From assembly GCA_016198685.1 (NCBI GenBank), contig JACQID010000001.1, positions 1 through 37,981 on the forward strand: a DNA stretch of 37,981 bases, written 5' to 3'. Positions 31,901 to 37,981 of the stretch are shown here, piece after piece. A model generated the notes under the pieces. It was given only the letters and a program-made list of their open reading frames with translations, did not search any database and was not told where the DNA came from. The stretch's first letter is position 1; each line of letters begins with the position of its first letter. This DNA is from Candidatus Aenigmatarchaeota archaeon (GTDB taxonomy: Archaea > Aenigmatarchaeota > Aenigmatarchaeia > GW2011-AR5). Both the position numbers and the translations under genes were made by a program.

Positions 31901-32838
31901 ATGATTACGTTGAAAGAAAATTTGTGGAGATAATACCGCAATTCCAAAAACTATGCACGGCTCCGGAAGGATGCCCTGACTTTACAAGAGGAATGGTATC
32001 GGATTTCTTTGTCGCTGCTACTGTTAATTCGATACCTGAAACCGAATGCAGCCCTGATGCTGGATGCAGCGGAACCTACACTTTTGGAGGAAAAACTCTG
32101 CCTTTGGTCTGGAACCCGTTCAGGAAAGCATGGAAGGGGACTATGGACACGCTTGATGCTGATTTCGGGGGCGTTTGCACGGACAGGGAATTCGATCTTG
32201 ACGTGAGTTTTGTCACGGAAACGCTAAGCAAGGACAGCAAATTCAAAGTTCATATTAATTGCGACCCCAAAGTCGTTGTCAGCCCGTTCCAGGCGAGAGT
32301 GCCTATCGGGCAGAAGAACTTGAAGATATTTGACATCATGACGTACGATCCTGCAACTATAGACACGCCTGCCGAAAAATATGATATAGAAGTCGCTACA
32401 GACAAGCTGGCTGCAAAGAGCGAATTCCTCAGGCACTGGATTGCAATGCAATGCGATGAGGAATGCAATATTCTTGAGGAGGATTTGGACGAAATAAAAG
32501 CCTTGAGAGAAAGAGAACCCTCTGATCTTGCAATTCTTCTTGCAGGAAATGCGGGCGAAAAAGGCGTATTATCGTCAGACTTGTTGTTCCGCGGAGAAAT
32601 ACCGGCATCTGATCCTTCAAGGGGGCTGTATGTGGCTTCTGTGAGACTCAATGATAAGGGAGCCCAGATAGCAGGCACGTATGAATATGTATTCAGGGCG
32701 TCCCGCAATCCCGTGACAGAAGGCAAAGGCGTTTTGGCAGTCTATGCCGAAGGTCTCGACCAGTTCTCATTCATTCAGGCGATTGTCACAATGCTGATAG
32801 GTTCCTTGATTGCCATTGTAGGCGCAAGAAAACCTTAG
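28969..32838 (+). CDS. Large secreted, C-terminally anchored surface protein
   Basis: 1289 residues. A signal peptide (MHKGWLLAAFVVVSLF, cleavage likely after SHA) is followed by a four-Cys module (about 25-62), Ig-like beta domains (65-400) with Cys pairs, and a DUF11-like domain (405-520). A Thr/Pro linker leads to a Cys-rich module (540-740) whose outer halves (CVGGRHYVCQN and LQWQDVGAC) appear split by a 165-residue insert. Two tandem beta repeats of the NPLTLAPGE type (745-945) resemble those in the protein at 2-1477. A further Cys-containing domain and a C-terminal helix (IQAIVTMLIGSLIAIV) with a short basic tail complete it. A surface structural or adhesion role is likely; the ligand is unknown. 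Confidence 0.9.
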   Translation: MHKGWLLAAFVVVSLFQASHAGEWKECSSANLGEEIGVDSKTYTCCYVSSSAQWKDDVMACDRPVVTVTHSPASVGIGAAVGFTATATSSLPLSSIIIFIDENDNKIDADGKNSYELQLTSPACTGQAALGPKTCTYSSPSRTYNTDGQIVNYKAFAQGSKGRISDVTSPKSFTVSSNPIPVSAITVTPDREWYGPAHASATLRFDYSDASSVGNEKLQQCEYTITRAGTPTTTSVSCSSVGSATQSTSLILSDCGQGASGCVASARAKDNRDFISPVTRNIGVDRTSPSATSPVPGASCTAAAGKVAKGETVVYSSTASDALSGVAGGTCKLQIKKASDSWASATEYPFTGGCSGACSTPVSGPASLTEPGIYNTRVLCIDNAGNAMTDNTNIDNVEVTNEECSSIFEVTVTDSKDPVERIEAFAYTVNVKNTRAATANAVSFSLVLPAAFADFLGTPESCSQSESTMTCQIGNLAGEGESSTTISVSSKESVGTFRVDATAIDAAGSTGYGNQLTTVIAGSSSTTTLPAGPVAPPSGACSTEGAEQCVGGRHYVCQNVGSSLCASGTDRQRYNDGMSGCEKSGSGGITQDQAASLCASGTHLCTLDEYLSNGGRTTPPDLRFYRLGDSTTRYLDTSCSGTPYFLPGSGGCLVARQVTNGYSPNAASCATATQGYFGYSYPESGYGSYWDPVISNRRFDYAGTCYDTTGYGSDDVKGAVCCGIRAPSLQWQDVGACVPDFSISHDPNPLTLAPGEMGIANVNIDPINEFTGNVRLSGSWSGTPLPGDAITEEGRNFLYIPDSISPAAPGQLFIYADRATPFRDYTMRTTGTSGSLIRTGDLTVRVGTPEGFAVVYPSPILIIKKHQKGNAVGIANVEIIPSAFAQPVTLSGRWLDDAPAGVTFLFNPAVSIASEGTRESDLIMTVPALAPEGVYILETIGTAATGERNTYLIVIIESPGTEPFIIGPDMITVNDIKYDYVERKFVEIIPQFQKLCTAPEGCPDFTRGMVSDFFVAATVNSIPETECSPDAGCSGTYTFGGKTLPLVWNPFRKAWKGTMDTLDADFGGVCTDREFDLDVSFVTETLSKDSKFKVHINCDPKVVVSPFQARVPIGQKNLKIFDIMTYDPATIDTPAEKYDIEVATDKLAAKSEFLRHWIAMQCDEECNILEEDLDEIKALREREPSDLAILLAGNAGEKGVLSSDLLFRGEIPASDPSRGLYVASVRLNDKGAQIAGTYEYVFRASRNPVTEGKGVLAVYAEGLDQFSFIQAIVTMLIGSLIAIVGARKP

Positions 32839-32897
32839 CCTTCGCATAATAAGAAGAGTTGCTGGATTGAAATGACGCACTTTCCGGCATAGATGTA

Positions 32898-32907
32898 TTT
32901 TATATAG
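32898..32907 (+). promoter_or_regulatory. TATA box for the eS26-pilus operon
   Basis: TTTTATATAG, centred 28 bases before the GTG at 32931. Confidence 0.6.
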
Positions 32908-32930
32908 CTTCGGAAACACTTAATTTGCAG

Positions 32931-33209
32931 GTGATTGACATTTCAGCCCCGTACAAGAGAGGTTACACGCATACCAAATCCAAAGGTCATGAATCGAATG
33001 TAGAGTGCGGTTTCTGCGGACGGCAGGTTCCTAGATGGAAAACCTTCACGACATTCAAAGGATTCAGGATAACGGATCCGGTACTGAGACAGCAAATTGA
33101 CAGAAGGGCGATGAGCATGTTCCAGAGGAAGATGTATGCATGCCCCTCCTGCGCCAGGCATAGGGGAATTGTGAAAGTAGGGAGAAGCAGGACGTCCAGA
33201 AGCAGCTAG
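32931..33209 (+). CDS. rps26e: Small ribosomal subunit protein eS26
   Basis: 92 residues. The zinc-binding core is clear: ECGFCGRQVPR and, 50 residues later, YACPSCARHRGIVKVGR. Four Cys in two CxxC pairs and the IVKVR-like tail identify eS26, which lies at the mRNA exit region of the small subunit. The start is uncertain. A GTG at 32931 fits a leaderless transcript from the TATA box; a TTG at 32925 is the alternative. It stands alone among pilus genes, 13 bases before the FlaI-like ATPase gene and probably cotranscribed with it. Confidence 0.9.
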   Translation: MIDISAPYKRGYTHTKSKGHESNVECGFCGRQVPRWKTFTTFKGFRITDPVLRQQIDRRAMSMFQRKMYACPSCARHRGIVKVGRSRTSRSS

Positions 33210-33222
33210 AGGTTCATAGGCG

Positions 33223-35004
33223 ATGGAAGTGAAGTCCCGCGCCAAGTTAATGGCGGAGATATTGAAAAAGCAGACTGGCCACGCCGATAGCTATATTCAG
33301 GAACAGAAAGAGAAACCCAAAGAAAAATTCATGCTCAGGGGCTATCTCTACAGAAAACTCATCAAGCCTGTTGAGCAACTGACGGCCTTAGGCCGTGCAG
33401 GGCAGATGCTGAACCTTCAGAAGAAGGAAGCTGCAGTTTTTCCAAAATTTGTTATTTATCCTTCAAAAAGCTTGTCGCATCTTTCTCCGAAAGATTCTGT
33501 GAAAAGCAAGAGCATGATGTATCCTCTAATCAAGCCGTATTCTTACGCCAACATCAAGATCAATATAGCGGATGATAGTATGCTTTACACGGTCCTTGAG
33601 CCTCAGCTCACGGAAAGGGAGAAAAAGATATTTGAAAAGCTGAAGGAAGGGCTGATGCAAATAATAGACATAAGCCTTGATGACATCAACGAGCAGGAAA
33701 AGATGATGGATTATCTGGAAAAAAATGTCAGGAACCTCATAGAAGAATACGGATTTGCTGTCAATGATAAAGAATATCTCAAGATAATGTATTTCATTTC
33801 CCGCGATTTTGTCGGATTGAATGAAATCGAGCCTCTGCTTAACGACCCATACATTGAAGACATTGGGTGTGATGGCACTGCGGTCCCGATATACGTCGTT
33901 CATCAGCGTTACGGCTCGATAAGAACTAACATAATGTTCAAGGACGAGATTTATCTCAAGGACTTTGTGACAAAGCTGGCCGAGCGCTGTGACAGATACA
34001 TAAGCTATGCCGAGCCATTGCTTGACGGCACTCTGCCGAGTGGCTCAAGAGTCCAGGCATCGCTTGCGGCGGATGTAACTACCAAAGGCCCGACTTTCTC
34101 AATAAGAAAGTTCCGTGAATCGCCTTTCACTCCGGCAGACATGATAAATTTCAACACCGCGTCAGTGGACATGCTCGCCTACTTGTGGTTTGCCGTGGAA
34201 CATGGCGCTAACATCCTTATTGCAGGAGGCGTTGCGACAGGAAAAACATCATTCCTCAATACGCTCTCCATGTTCATTGACGATGAAGCCAAGATAGTAA
34301 GCATAGAAGATACAAGAGAACTATCGCTCCCCCATGAGAACTGGATACCTGGCGTTGCCAGAGTAGGCTTCTCAGGCTCCAACGTAGGGGAGATATCGAT
34401 GTTCGATTTGCTCAAGGAAAGCTTCAGGCAGAATCCTGATTACCTGATAGTAGGCGAGATAAGAGGCAAGGAAGCATACGTCATGTTCCAGGCAATGGCA
34501 TCAGGACATCCGTCCATAGCCACGATCCATGCCGGGAGCATGGATGACGTCATGAAAAGGCTCAGTACCGAACCCATAAACATATCGCCAGGGCTGCTCG
34601 ATGTACTGGATATTGTCGTTGTAATGATACATGCAAGAGACAAGGGCAAATCCGCAAGGCGGGTGAAGGAGATAGCTGAACTTGAGAGCGTGGATGCCGT
34701 GACAGGAAGGCCGCGTGTTTCCAAATCCTTTGTCTGGCTTCCGTCAGAAGACAGCTTTGAATACCGGGGTAATTCATGGATATTGCACAAGATATCGTCG
34801 GAAAGAGGCATTCCAATAAATTCCATACTTGGGGATATTTCCAGGAGGAAAGTGCTGATAAAATGGATGGCAGACAGGAATATCAACGACATGAAGGAAG
34901 CATCCCGGTATCTTTTGCTCTATAAGCAGGATCCGCAGAAGCTTGCACAGATAATAGGTGAACGTCTTGATAAAGAGGACAAGAGTGGGAATCCCGGGTT
35001 TTGA
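33223..35004 (+). CDS. FlaI/GspE-type secretion ATPase for archaellum or type IV pilus
   Basis: 593 residues, the motor that powers assembly of type IV filaments at the inner side of the membrane. Seen: an N-terminal domain to about residue 195, DPYIEDIGCDG and VHQRYGS leading into the core, SIRKF (293-297), Walker A GGVATGKT (335-342), an acidic EDTREL segment, Walker B DYLIVGEIRG (406-415) and the His box with IATIHAG (His436). FlaI proteins normally have ASGKT at the Walker A loop; ATGKT here is a mild variant. It is followed by a KaiC-like ATPase overlapping by 38 bases and then two FlaJ-like genes, so it serves this filament system. Which filament type is not decided. Confidence 0.95.
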   Translation: MEVKSRAKLMAEILKKQTGHADSYIQEQKEKPKEKFMLRGYLYRKLIKPVEQLTALGRAGQMLNLQKKEAAVFPKFVIYPSKSLSHLSPKDSVKSKSMMYPLIKPYSYANIKINIADDSMLYTVLEPQLTEREKKIFEKLKEGLMQIIDISLDDINEQEKMMDYLEKNVRNLIEEYGFAVNDKEYLKIMYFISRDFVGLNEIEPLLNDPYIEDIGCDGTAVPIYVVHQRYGSIRTNIMFKDEIYLKDFVTKLAERCDRYISYAEPLLDGTLPSGSRVQASLAADVTTKGPTFSIRKFRESPFTPADMINFNTASVDMLAYLWFAVEHGANILIAGGVATGKTSFLNTLSMFIDDEAKIVSIEDTRELSLPHENWIPGVARVGFSGSNVGEISMFDLLKESFRQNPDYLIVGEIRGKEAYVMFQAMASGHPSIATIHAGSMDDVMKRLSTEPINISPGLLDVLDIVVVMIHARDKGKSARRVKEIAELESVDAVTGRPRVSKSFVWLPSEDSFEYRGNSWILHKISSERGIPINSILGDISRRKVLIKWMADRNINDMKEASRYLLLYKQDPQKLAQIIGERLDKEDKSGNPGF

Positions 35005-35659
35005 CAGTCTCATTGACAACGGCATCCCGGAAAAGGATCTGGTTCTGCTTAGCGGTACGTGCGGCGCCGGCAAGACGGTCTTTGGCCTCGGTTTTTTGTG
35101 TTCTCTTGCGGACAAAGAACACGGCATTTATGTCAGCTTCGAGGAGGAAATCGAGCAGATAAAGGGAACGGCAATGGCCTTAGGGTGGGATGCGGAAGGC
35201 ATGGAAAGGAGCGGCAAGATAAAATTCCTCAAATACAATCCCTACCAGCTTGAGGACATCATAGAAATTGTCGAAAATAACATAAGGGAAATCGGAGCAA
35301 CGAGAGTAGTCATAGATTCCATTTCGGCTATAGGCGTCTATGTTAAGGATGTCACAGAACTCAGAAGGATGATACTTCAGATAAGCGAGATGCTGCGCAA
35401 GAACAACTGCACATCGATACTGATATCAGAGACCGTTACAGGGAAGAACGCGCTTTCCAGGTTTGGGGTTGAGGAGTTCGTCGCTGACGGTGTCATACTG
35501 CTTCACAACATGCTCATAGGGGGCGAATACAGGCGGGGGTTGAGCGTATGGAAGATGCGCTCAACCGACCACTCAAGGAAGATACATCCCTATAAGATAA
35601 CGAATAAAGGCTTCACGGTATATCCGGAAGACACTATATCCTTCAATCCGAAGGCCTGA
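34967..35659 (+). CDS. KaiC/RAD55-like ATPase of the pilus operon (FlaH-like position)
   Basis: 230 residues, one RecA-fold domain. Seen: VGIPGFDSLI at the start, Walker A GTCGAGKT (30-37), YVSFEEE with the catalytic Glu pair (59-61) and Walker B RVVIDS (about 112-117). Genuine archaellum FlaH lacks normal catalytic Glu, whereas this keeps them like KaiC. The TTG at 34967 is chosen because AGGTGA lies five bases before it; a GTG at 34958 is possible. It overlaps the FlaI-like gene by 38 bases. In the place FlaH holds in archaellum operons, it probably regulates or partners the FlaI-like motor. Confidence 0.88.
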   Translation: MIKRTRVGIPGFDSLIDNGIPEKDLVLLSGTCGAGKTVFGLGFLCSLADKEHGIYVSFEEEIEQIKGTAMALGWDAEGMERSGKIKFLKYNPYQLEDIIEIVENNIREIGATRVVIDSISAIGVYVKDVTELRRMILQISEMLRKNNCTSILISETVTGKNALSRFGVEEFVADGVILLHNMLIGGEYRRGLSVWKMRSTDHSRKIHPYKITNKGFTVYPEDTISFNPKA

Positions 35660-35669
35660 GCAGCGCCAA

Positions 35670-35682
35670 AAGTTTTTTTAAG
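35670..35682 (+). terminator. T7 tract after the KaiC-like gene
   Basis: AAAAGTTTTTTTA, eleven bases after the stop at 35659. It can end the eS26-FlaI-KaiC transcript; it could also act as a TATA-like element for the next operon. Confidence 0.4.
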
Positions 35683-35690
35683 CGGCGGAA

Positions 35691-35699
35691 AGATATAAT
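35691..35699 (+). promoter_or_regulatory. TATA box for the FlaJ-like gene pair
   Basis: AGATATAAT, centred about 28 bases before the ATG at 35724, which also has a GGTGA site four bases upstream (35715-35719). Confidence 0.5.
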
Positions 35700-35723
35700 C
35701 ATACCGTCGTGAATGGTGACTGC

Positions 35724-36590
35724 ATGTATAAGCCTATCGTAAGAATTCTGGGACAGATAGTCATAACCAATGCCCCCAAGTTCTCTGATAACTTACGCAT
35801 GTGCCTGCAGAAGGCCGATGTCAAAGCACTCTACGAAATCTACATAGGCAAGATGGTATTTTTTTCTATCGTGACGTTCTTTGCGGTTTTCTTCTCGACC
35901 TTCATAAATGGAATCATAATCGGCGCCGATATTTTCATCCTGTTACTGAACAGCATAAGCACGTCTTCCATATTGGCGTTCCTCGTTGCGGCAGCTTACA
36001 ATTATTATCCGCGGCAGATAATAGCGACAAAGAAAAACAACATAGAAGGGAACATGCCTTTTGCAGTCAACCACATGGCAGCCATCGCTTCTTCGGGCGT
36101 TCCGCCTTTTATCATATTCAAGCTGATATCGAACGTTCCCGAATACGGGCAGATAACGAATGAGATGAAGAGGATAGTAAGAAACATAGAAGTATTCGGC
36201 ATGGACATGGTCTCAGGGATAAAGAACGTGGCAGACAGGACGCCGTCGATTGAATTCAGCCAGTTCCTTTACAGTGTCATATCCAACATAGAAACAGGAG
36301 GAGACATAAGGAGGTTCTTTGACAATTATGCCAGGGAAACGATGCTCAATTACAGGATCAAGAGGGACAAGTATATCAAGACTCTTTCGACCTATGCCGA
36401 CTTCTATACTGCAGTTCTTATAGCCGCCCCGTTGTTCTTCATATCCATACTCTCGATAATGGCGATAATAGGGGGCAGCGTGTTCGGGCTTGACATAGCG
36501 ACTGCCATGAGCATGGGGGTCTATATTCTCATACCTCTGCTCAACGTGCTGTTCCTGCTGTTCATTAACTACACTCAGCCGGTGATATGA
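35724..36590 (+). CDS. FlaJ/GspF-like pilus platform protein, first half
   Basis: 288 residues with a single T2SSF-type domain: two helices near residues 45-95, a cytoplasmic four-helix segment (about 105-210, containing PFAVNHMAAIASSGVPPF and SNIETGGDIRRFF), then two helices. The MAAIASSGVP and ETGGDIRRF patterns are the two conserved helices of the T2SSF core. Such proteins sit in the membrane and link the ATPase to pilin subunits. Archaeal FlaJ normally carries two such domains in one chain of about 550 residues; here the second is encoded by the next gene, which begins at its stop codon. The in-frame GTG at 35709 precedes a better ribosome-binding site and is not used. Confidence 0.9.
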   Translation: MYKPIVRILGQIVITNAPKFSDNLRMCLQKADVKALYEIYIGKMVFFSIVTFFAVFFSTFINGIIIGADIFILLLNSISTSSILAFLVAAAYNYYPRQIIATKKNNIEGNMPFAVNHMAAIASSGVPPFIIFKLISNVPEYGQITNEMKRIVRNIEVFGMDMVSGIKNVADRTPSIEFSQFLYSVISNIETGGDIRRFFDNYARETMLNYRIKRDKYIKTLSTYADFYTAVLIAAPLFFISILSIMAIIGGSVFGLDIATAMSMGVYILIPLLNVLFLLFINYTQPVI

Positions 36591-37447
36591 TGAAAAAAAA
36601 CAAAGGTATCATTGAGGCACTGCGCTCGCAGATCAAAGAGAAACACAGCGACAGGGTAGACATCATAGCAGTAGGCCTTATTTCCGCCTTCGTCGGCCTG
36701 ATAATAGAATACATAAACATCCAGCTCTTTGTCAATCATGGTGAAATGTTTGCTCTTGTCAGCCTGTTTGGAATACTCGTCATACTCGTCCCGCCTCTCT
36801 CGATAAAGTACTACAGGTTCTCGATAACAAAGAAGCTTGAAGAGTCGTTCCCGAAATTCCTGAGCGACGTGACCTCTAACATAAAATCCGGCATGACTCT
36901 GCCGCAGGCGCTTCGCGCCCTGCAATACGACAGCTACGGAAAGCTTGGTCCTTACGTCAAGGAGATAAATGCCAAGATTTCGTGGGGGGTTCCGTTCAAC
37001 AAGGTTCTTCTCAACTTTGCAAAGAAGACGGAAAGCCCGAACCTAACCAGGACTGCCCGTTCCATAATCGAGGCGCATAGGTCAGGAGGCACCATGGATA
37101 CGGTGCTTCAGGCGGTTTCTGAATCACTCTACGAGCTTGAGAGGATAAAGAAGGAACGGTCATCCTCGGTATACTCGCAAATGCTCAACGGCTATATGAT
37201 ATTCTTCATATTCCTGTCTGTAATGATAGGGATGTCGCGTTTCCTTTTGCCTACGTTTAATTTCGGCGATGGAAATTCAGGATTCGCAGATACATTGCCC
37301 GCCATATTCAGGAATATAGTCCTTATACAGGGCGTTTTTGCCGGCCTGACGATCGGAAAAATGTCCGAAGGCAGGATAATCGCAGGAGTCAAGCACGCGA
37401 TAGTCCTCGCAGTCGTGGGATTCACCGTGGTCGTGCTTGCAGGCTGA
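36590..37447 (+). CDS. FlaJ/GspF-like pilus platform protein, second half
   Basis: 285 residues from the ATG at 36590, one base overlapping the previous stop codon; an ATG at 36587 is an alternative, and GGTGAT (36581-36586) lies before both. Two N-terminal helices (about 25-70), a cytoplasmic T2SSF segment with SDVTSNIKSGMTLPQALRAL and RSIIEAHRSGGTMDTVL (typical conserved helices), then three C-terminal helices with GGxxxG-like packing. Together with the preceding gene it gives the two-domain platform of archaellum or type IV pilus machines, reminiscent of TadB and TadC. Translation of the two halves looks coupled. Confidence 0.9.
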   Translation: MKKNKGIIEALRSQIKEKHSDRVDIIAVGLISAFVGLIIEYINIQLFVNHGEMFALVSLFGILVILVPPLSIKYYRFSITKKLEESFPKFLSDVTSNIKSGMTLPQALRALQYDSYGKLGPYVKEINAKISWGVPFNKVLLNFAKKTESPNLTRTARSIIEAHRSGGTMDTVLQAVSESLYELERIKKERSSSVYSQMLNGYMIFFIFLSVMIGMSRFLLPTFNFGDGNSGFADTLPAIFRNIVLIQGVFAGLTIGKMSEGRIIAGVKHAIVLAVVGFTVVVLAG

Positions 37448-37497
37448 GGCAACATCTTTTTAGGAAGCGGCACACATAATTCGTCAGGGTTTATCAC

Positions 37498-37981
37498 ATG
37501 GAAAAATCGTGCCGTTATCACATAGTCGTTTTCGCGGTTATTTTTGCATTTTTGCCCGTGCTTTCATACGCAACAGAGCAGTCCTCCTGTGCGACATTAA
37601 GCTCGACTGACACTTACACGCTGACGCAGGATGTGGCAGCAACAGGCACTTGTTTCACCATAACGGCGTCGGACGTGACGCTTGACTGCGCAGGCTATCT
37701 TATCAACTATTCGCAATCTTCTTCATCAACGTACGGAGTTACAGTGAGCGGCTCGGCGCACGGTTTCACTATCAAGAACTGTCGCATAATGAAAGGTTCT
37801 CCTACAACATCATCTGGATACGGCATTTATATCTCTGGCCCTGACAAGGGCCTCGTGCAGAATAATACTGTTATCACTGATGGCGACACTGTAGTGGACA
37901 GTAATTATGGTATTTTTCTTTCAGGAACTACGGACACGGTCATTTATAACAATACTGTCGTGACGAAGGGTGATGACACTA
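37498..37981 (+). CDS. Secreted NosD-like right-handed beta-helix protein (3' end cut)
   Basis: 161 codons are visible, open to the window edge. A signal peptide (about 10-24, VVFAVIFAFLPVLSYA) is followed by a CATLSSTDTYTLTQDV segment, CFTITASDVTLDCAGYLI, and repeated NN or GI turns (GVTVSGSAHGFTIKNC, GIYISG, NNTV, GIFLSG), the repeating coils of NosD/pectate lyase-type parallel beta helices. Three or four Cys are visible. It is a large surface protein, by family usually involved in carbohydrate or surface binding; the specific role is unknown. It follows the pilus operon by 50 bases, with a T5 run (37457-37461) between. Confidence 0.88.
   Translation, partial: MEKSCRYHIVVFAVIFAFLPVLSYATEQSSCATLSSTDTYTLTQDVAATGTCFTITASDVTLDCAGYLINYSQSSSSTYGVTVSGSAHGFTIKNCRIMKGSPTTSSGYGIYISGPDKGLVQNNTVITDGDTVVDSNYGIFLSGTTDTVIYNNTVVTKGDDT

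Noticed and set aside
1-37981. tRNA or rRNA genes
   Set aside because: No T-arm GTTCRAA pattern with flanking stems and no rRNA-like stretch was found by eye in the gaps between genes; tRNAscan-SE would settle it.
1-37981. Insertion sequences, prophage or toxin-antitoxin systems
   Set aside because: No transposase, integrase, phage structural gene or recognisable toxin-antitoxin pair was seen.

Overview
This is a gene-dense stretch of an archaeal chromosome. The evidence is a full set of archaeal information-processing genes (EF-1alpha, aIF2-gamma, aIF5B, ribosomal proteins eS6, uS10 and eS26), TATA boxes placed about 24-29 bases before start codons (leaderless mRNAs), occasional GGTGAT or GGAGGT ribosome-binding sites, archaeal pilus/archaellum-type machinery and large cysteine-bearing secreted proteins. 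Many short orphan proteins and NosD-like beta-helix proteins fit a DPANN-type lineage, but that placement is an inference and no rRNA or tRNA was seen.

Layout. 1-1.6 kb: end of an exported DUF1554-type protein, followed by a 48-bp tandem repeat that duplicates a terminator-like T tract. 1.6-7.4 kb: M42 aminopeptidase, a two-gene cation operon (polytopic protein plus SERCA-type Ca2+ ATPase), and a DsbA-like protein followed by a small membrane protein with a CPAC motif. 7.5-10.5 kb: eS6-aIF2-gamma operon flanked by orphan genes and a Cys-rich mini-protein. 10.5-16.1 kb: a thymidylate neighbourhood, with ThyA fused to an MtrA/DUF4346-like domain, an internally duplicated ThyX-like protein, and serine hydroxymethyltransferase. 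16-22.5 kb: exported six-Cys protein, aIF5B, ThiI, Ndk, uS10 and EF-1alpha. 22.8-28.9 kb: rhomboid protease, Cas4/RecB-like nuclease, and a surface-glycan set (DUF2079 protein, GT2, PTPS-related/YfhO-like membrane protein, PAP2 phosphatase). 29-32.8 kb: a 1289-residue secreted, C-terminally anchored protein. 32.9-37.4 kb: eS26, then a pilus/archaellum-type secretion motor (FlaI-like ATPase, KaiC-like ATPase, and a FlaJ-like platform divided over two genes). The window ends inside a secreted beta-helix protein.

How the genes may work together. GlyA makes the methylene-folate (or methylene-pterin) that thymidylate synthase consumes, and both TS types lie within 6 kb of it. The DsbA-like protein could form the disulfides implied by the many Cys in the exported proteins. 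The glycan genes could decorate those same proteins. The FlaI/FlaJ machinery could assemble pilin-like proteins such as the truncated one at the left edge. All these links are inferences from content and position.
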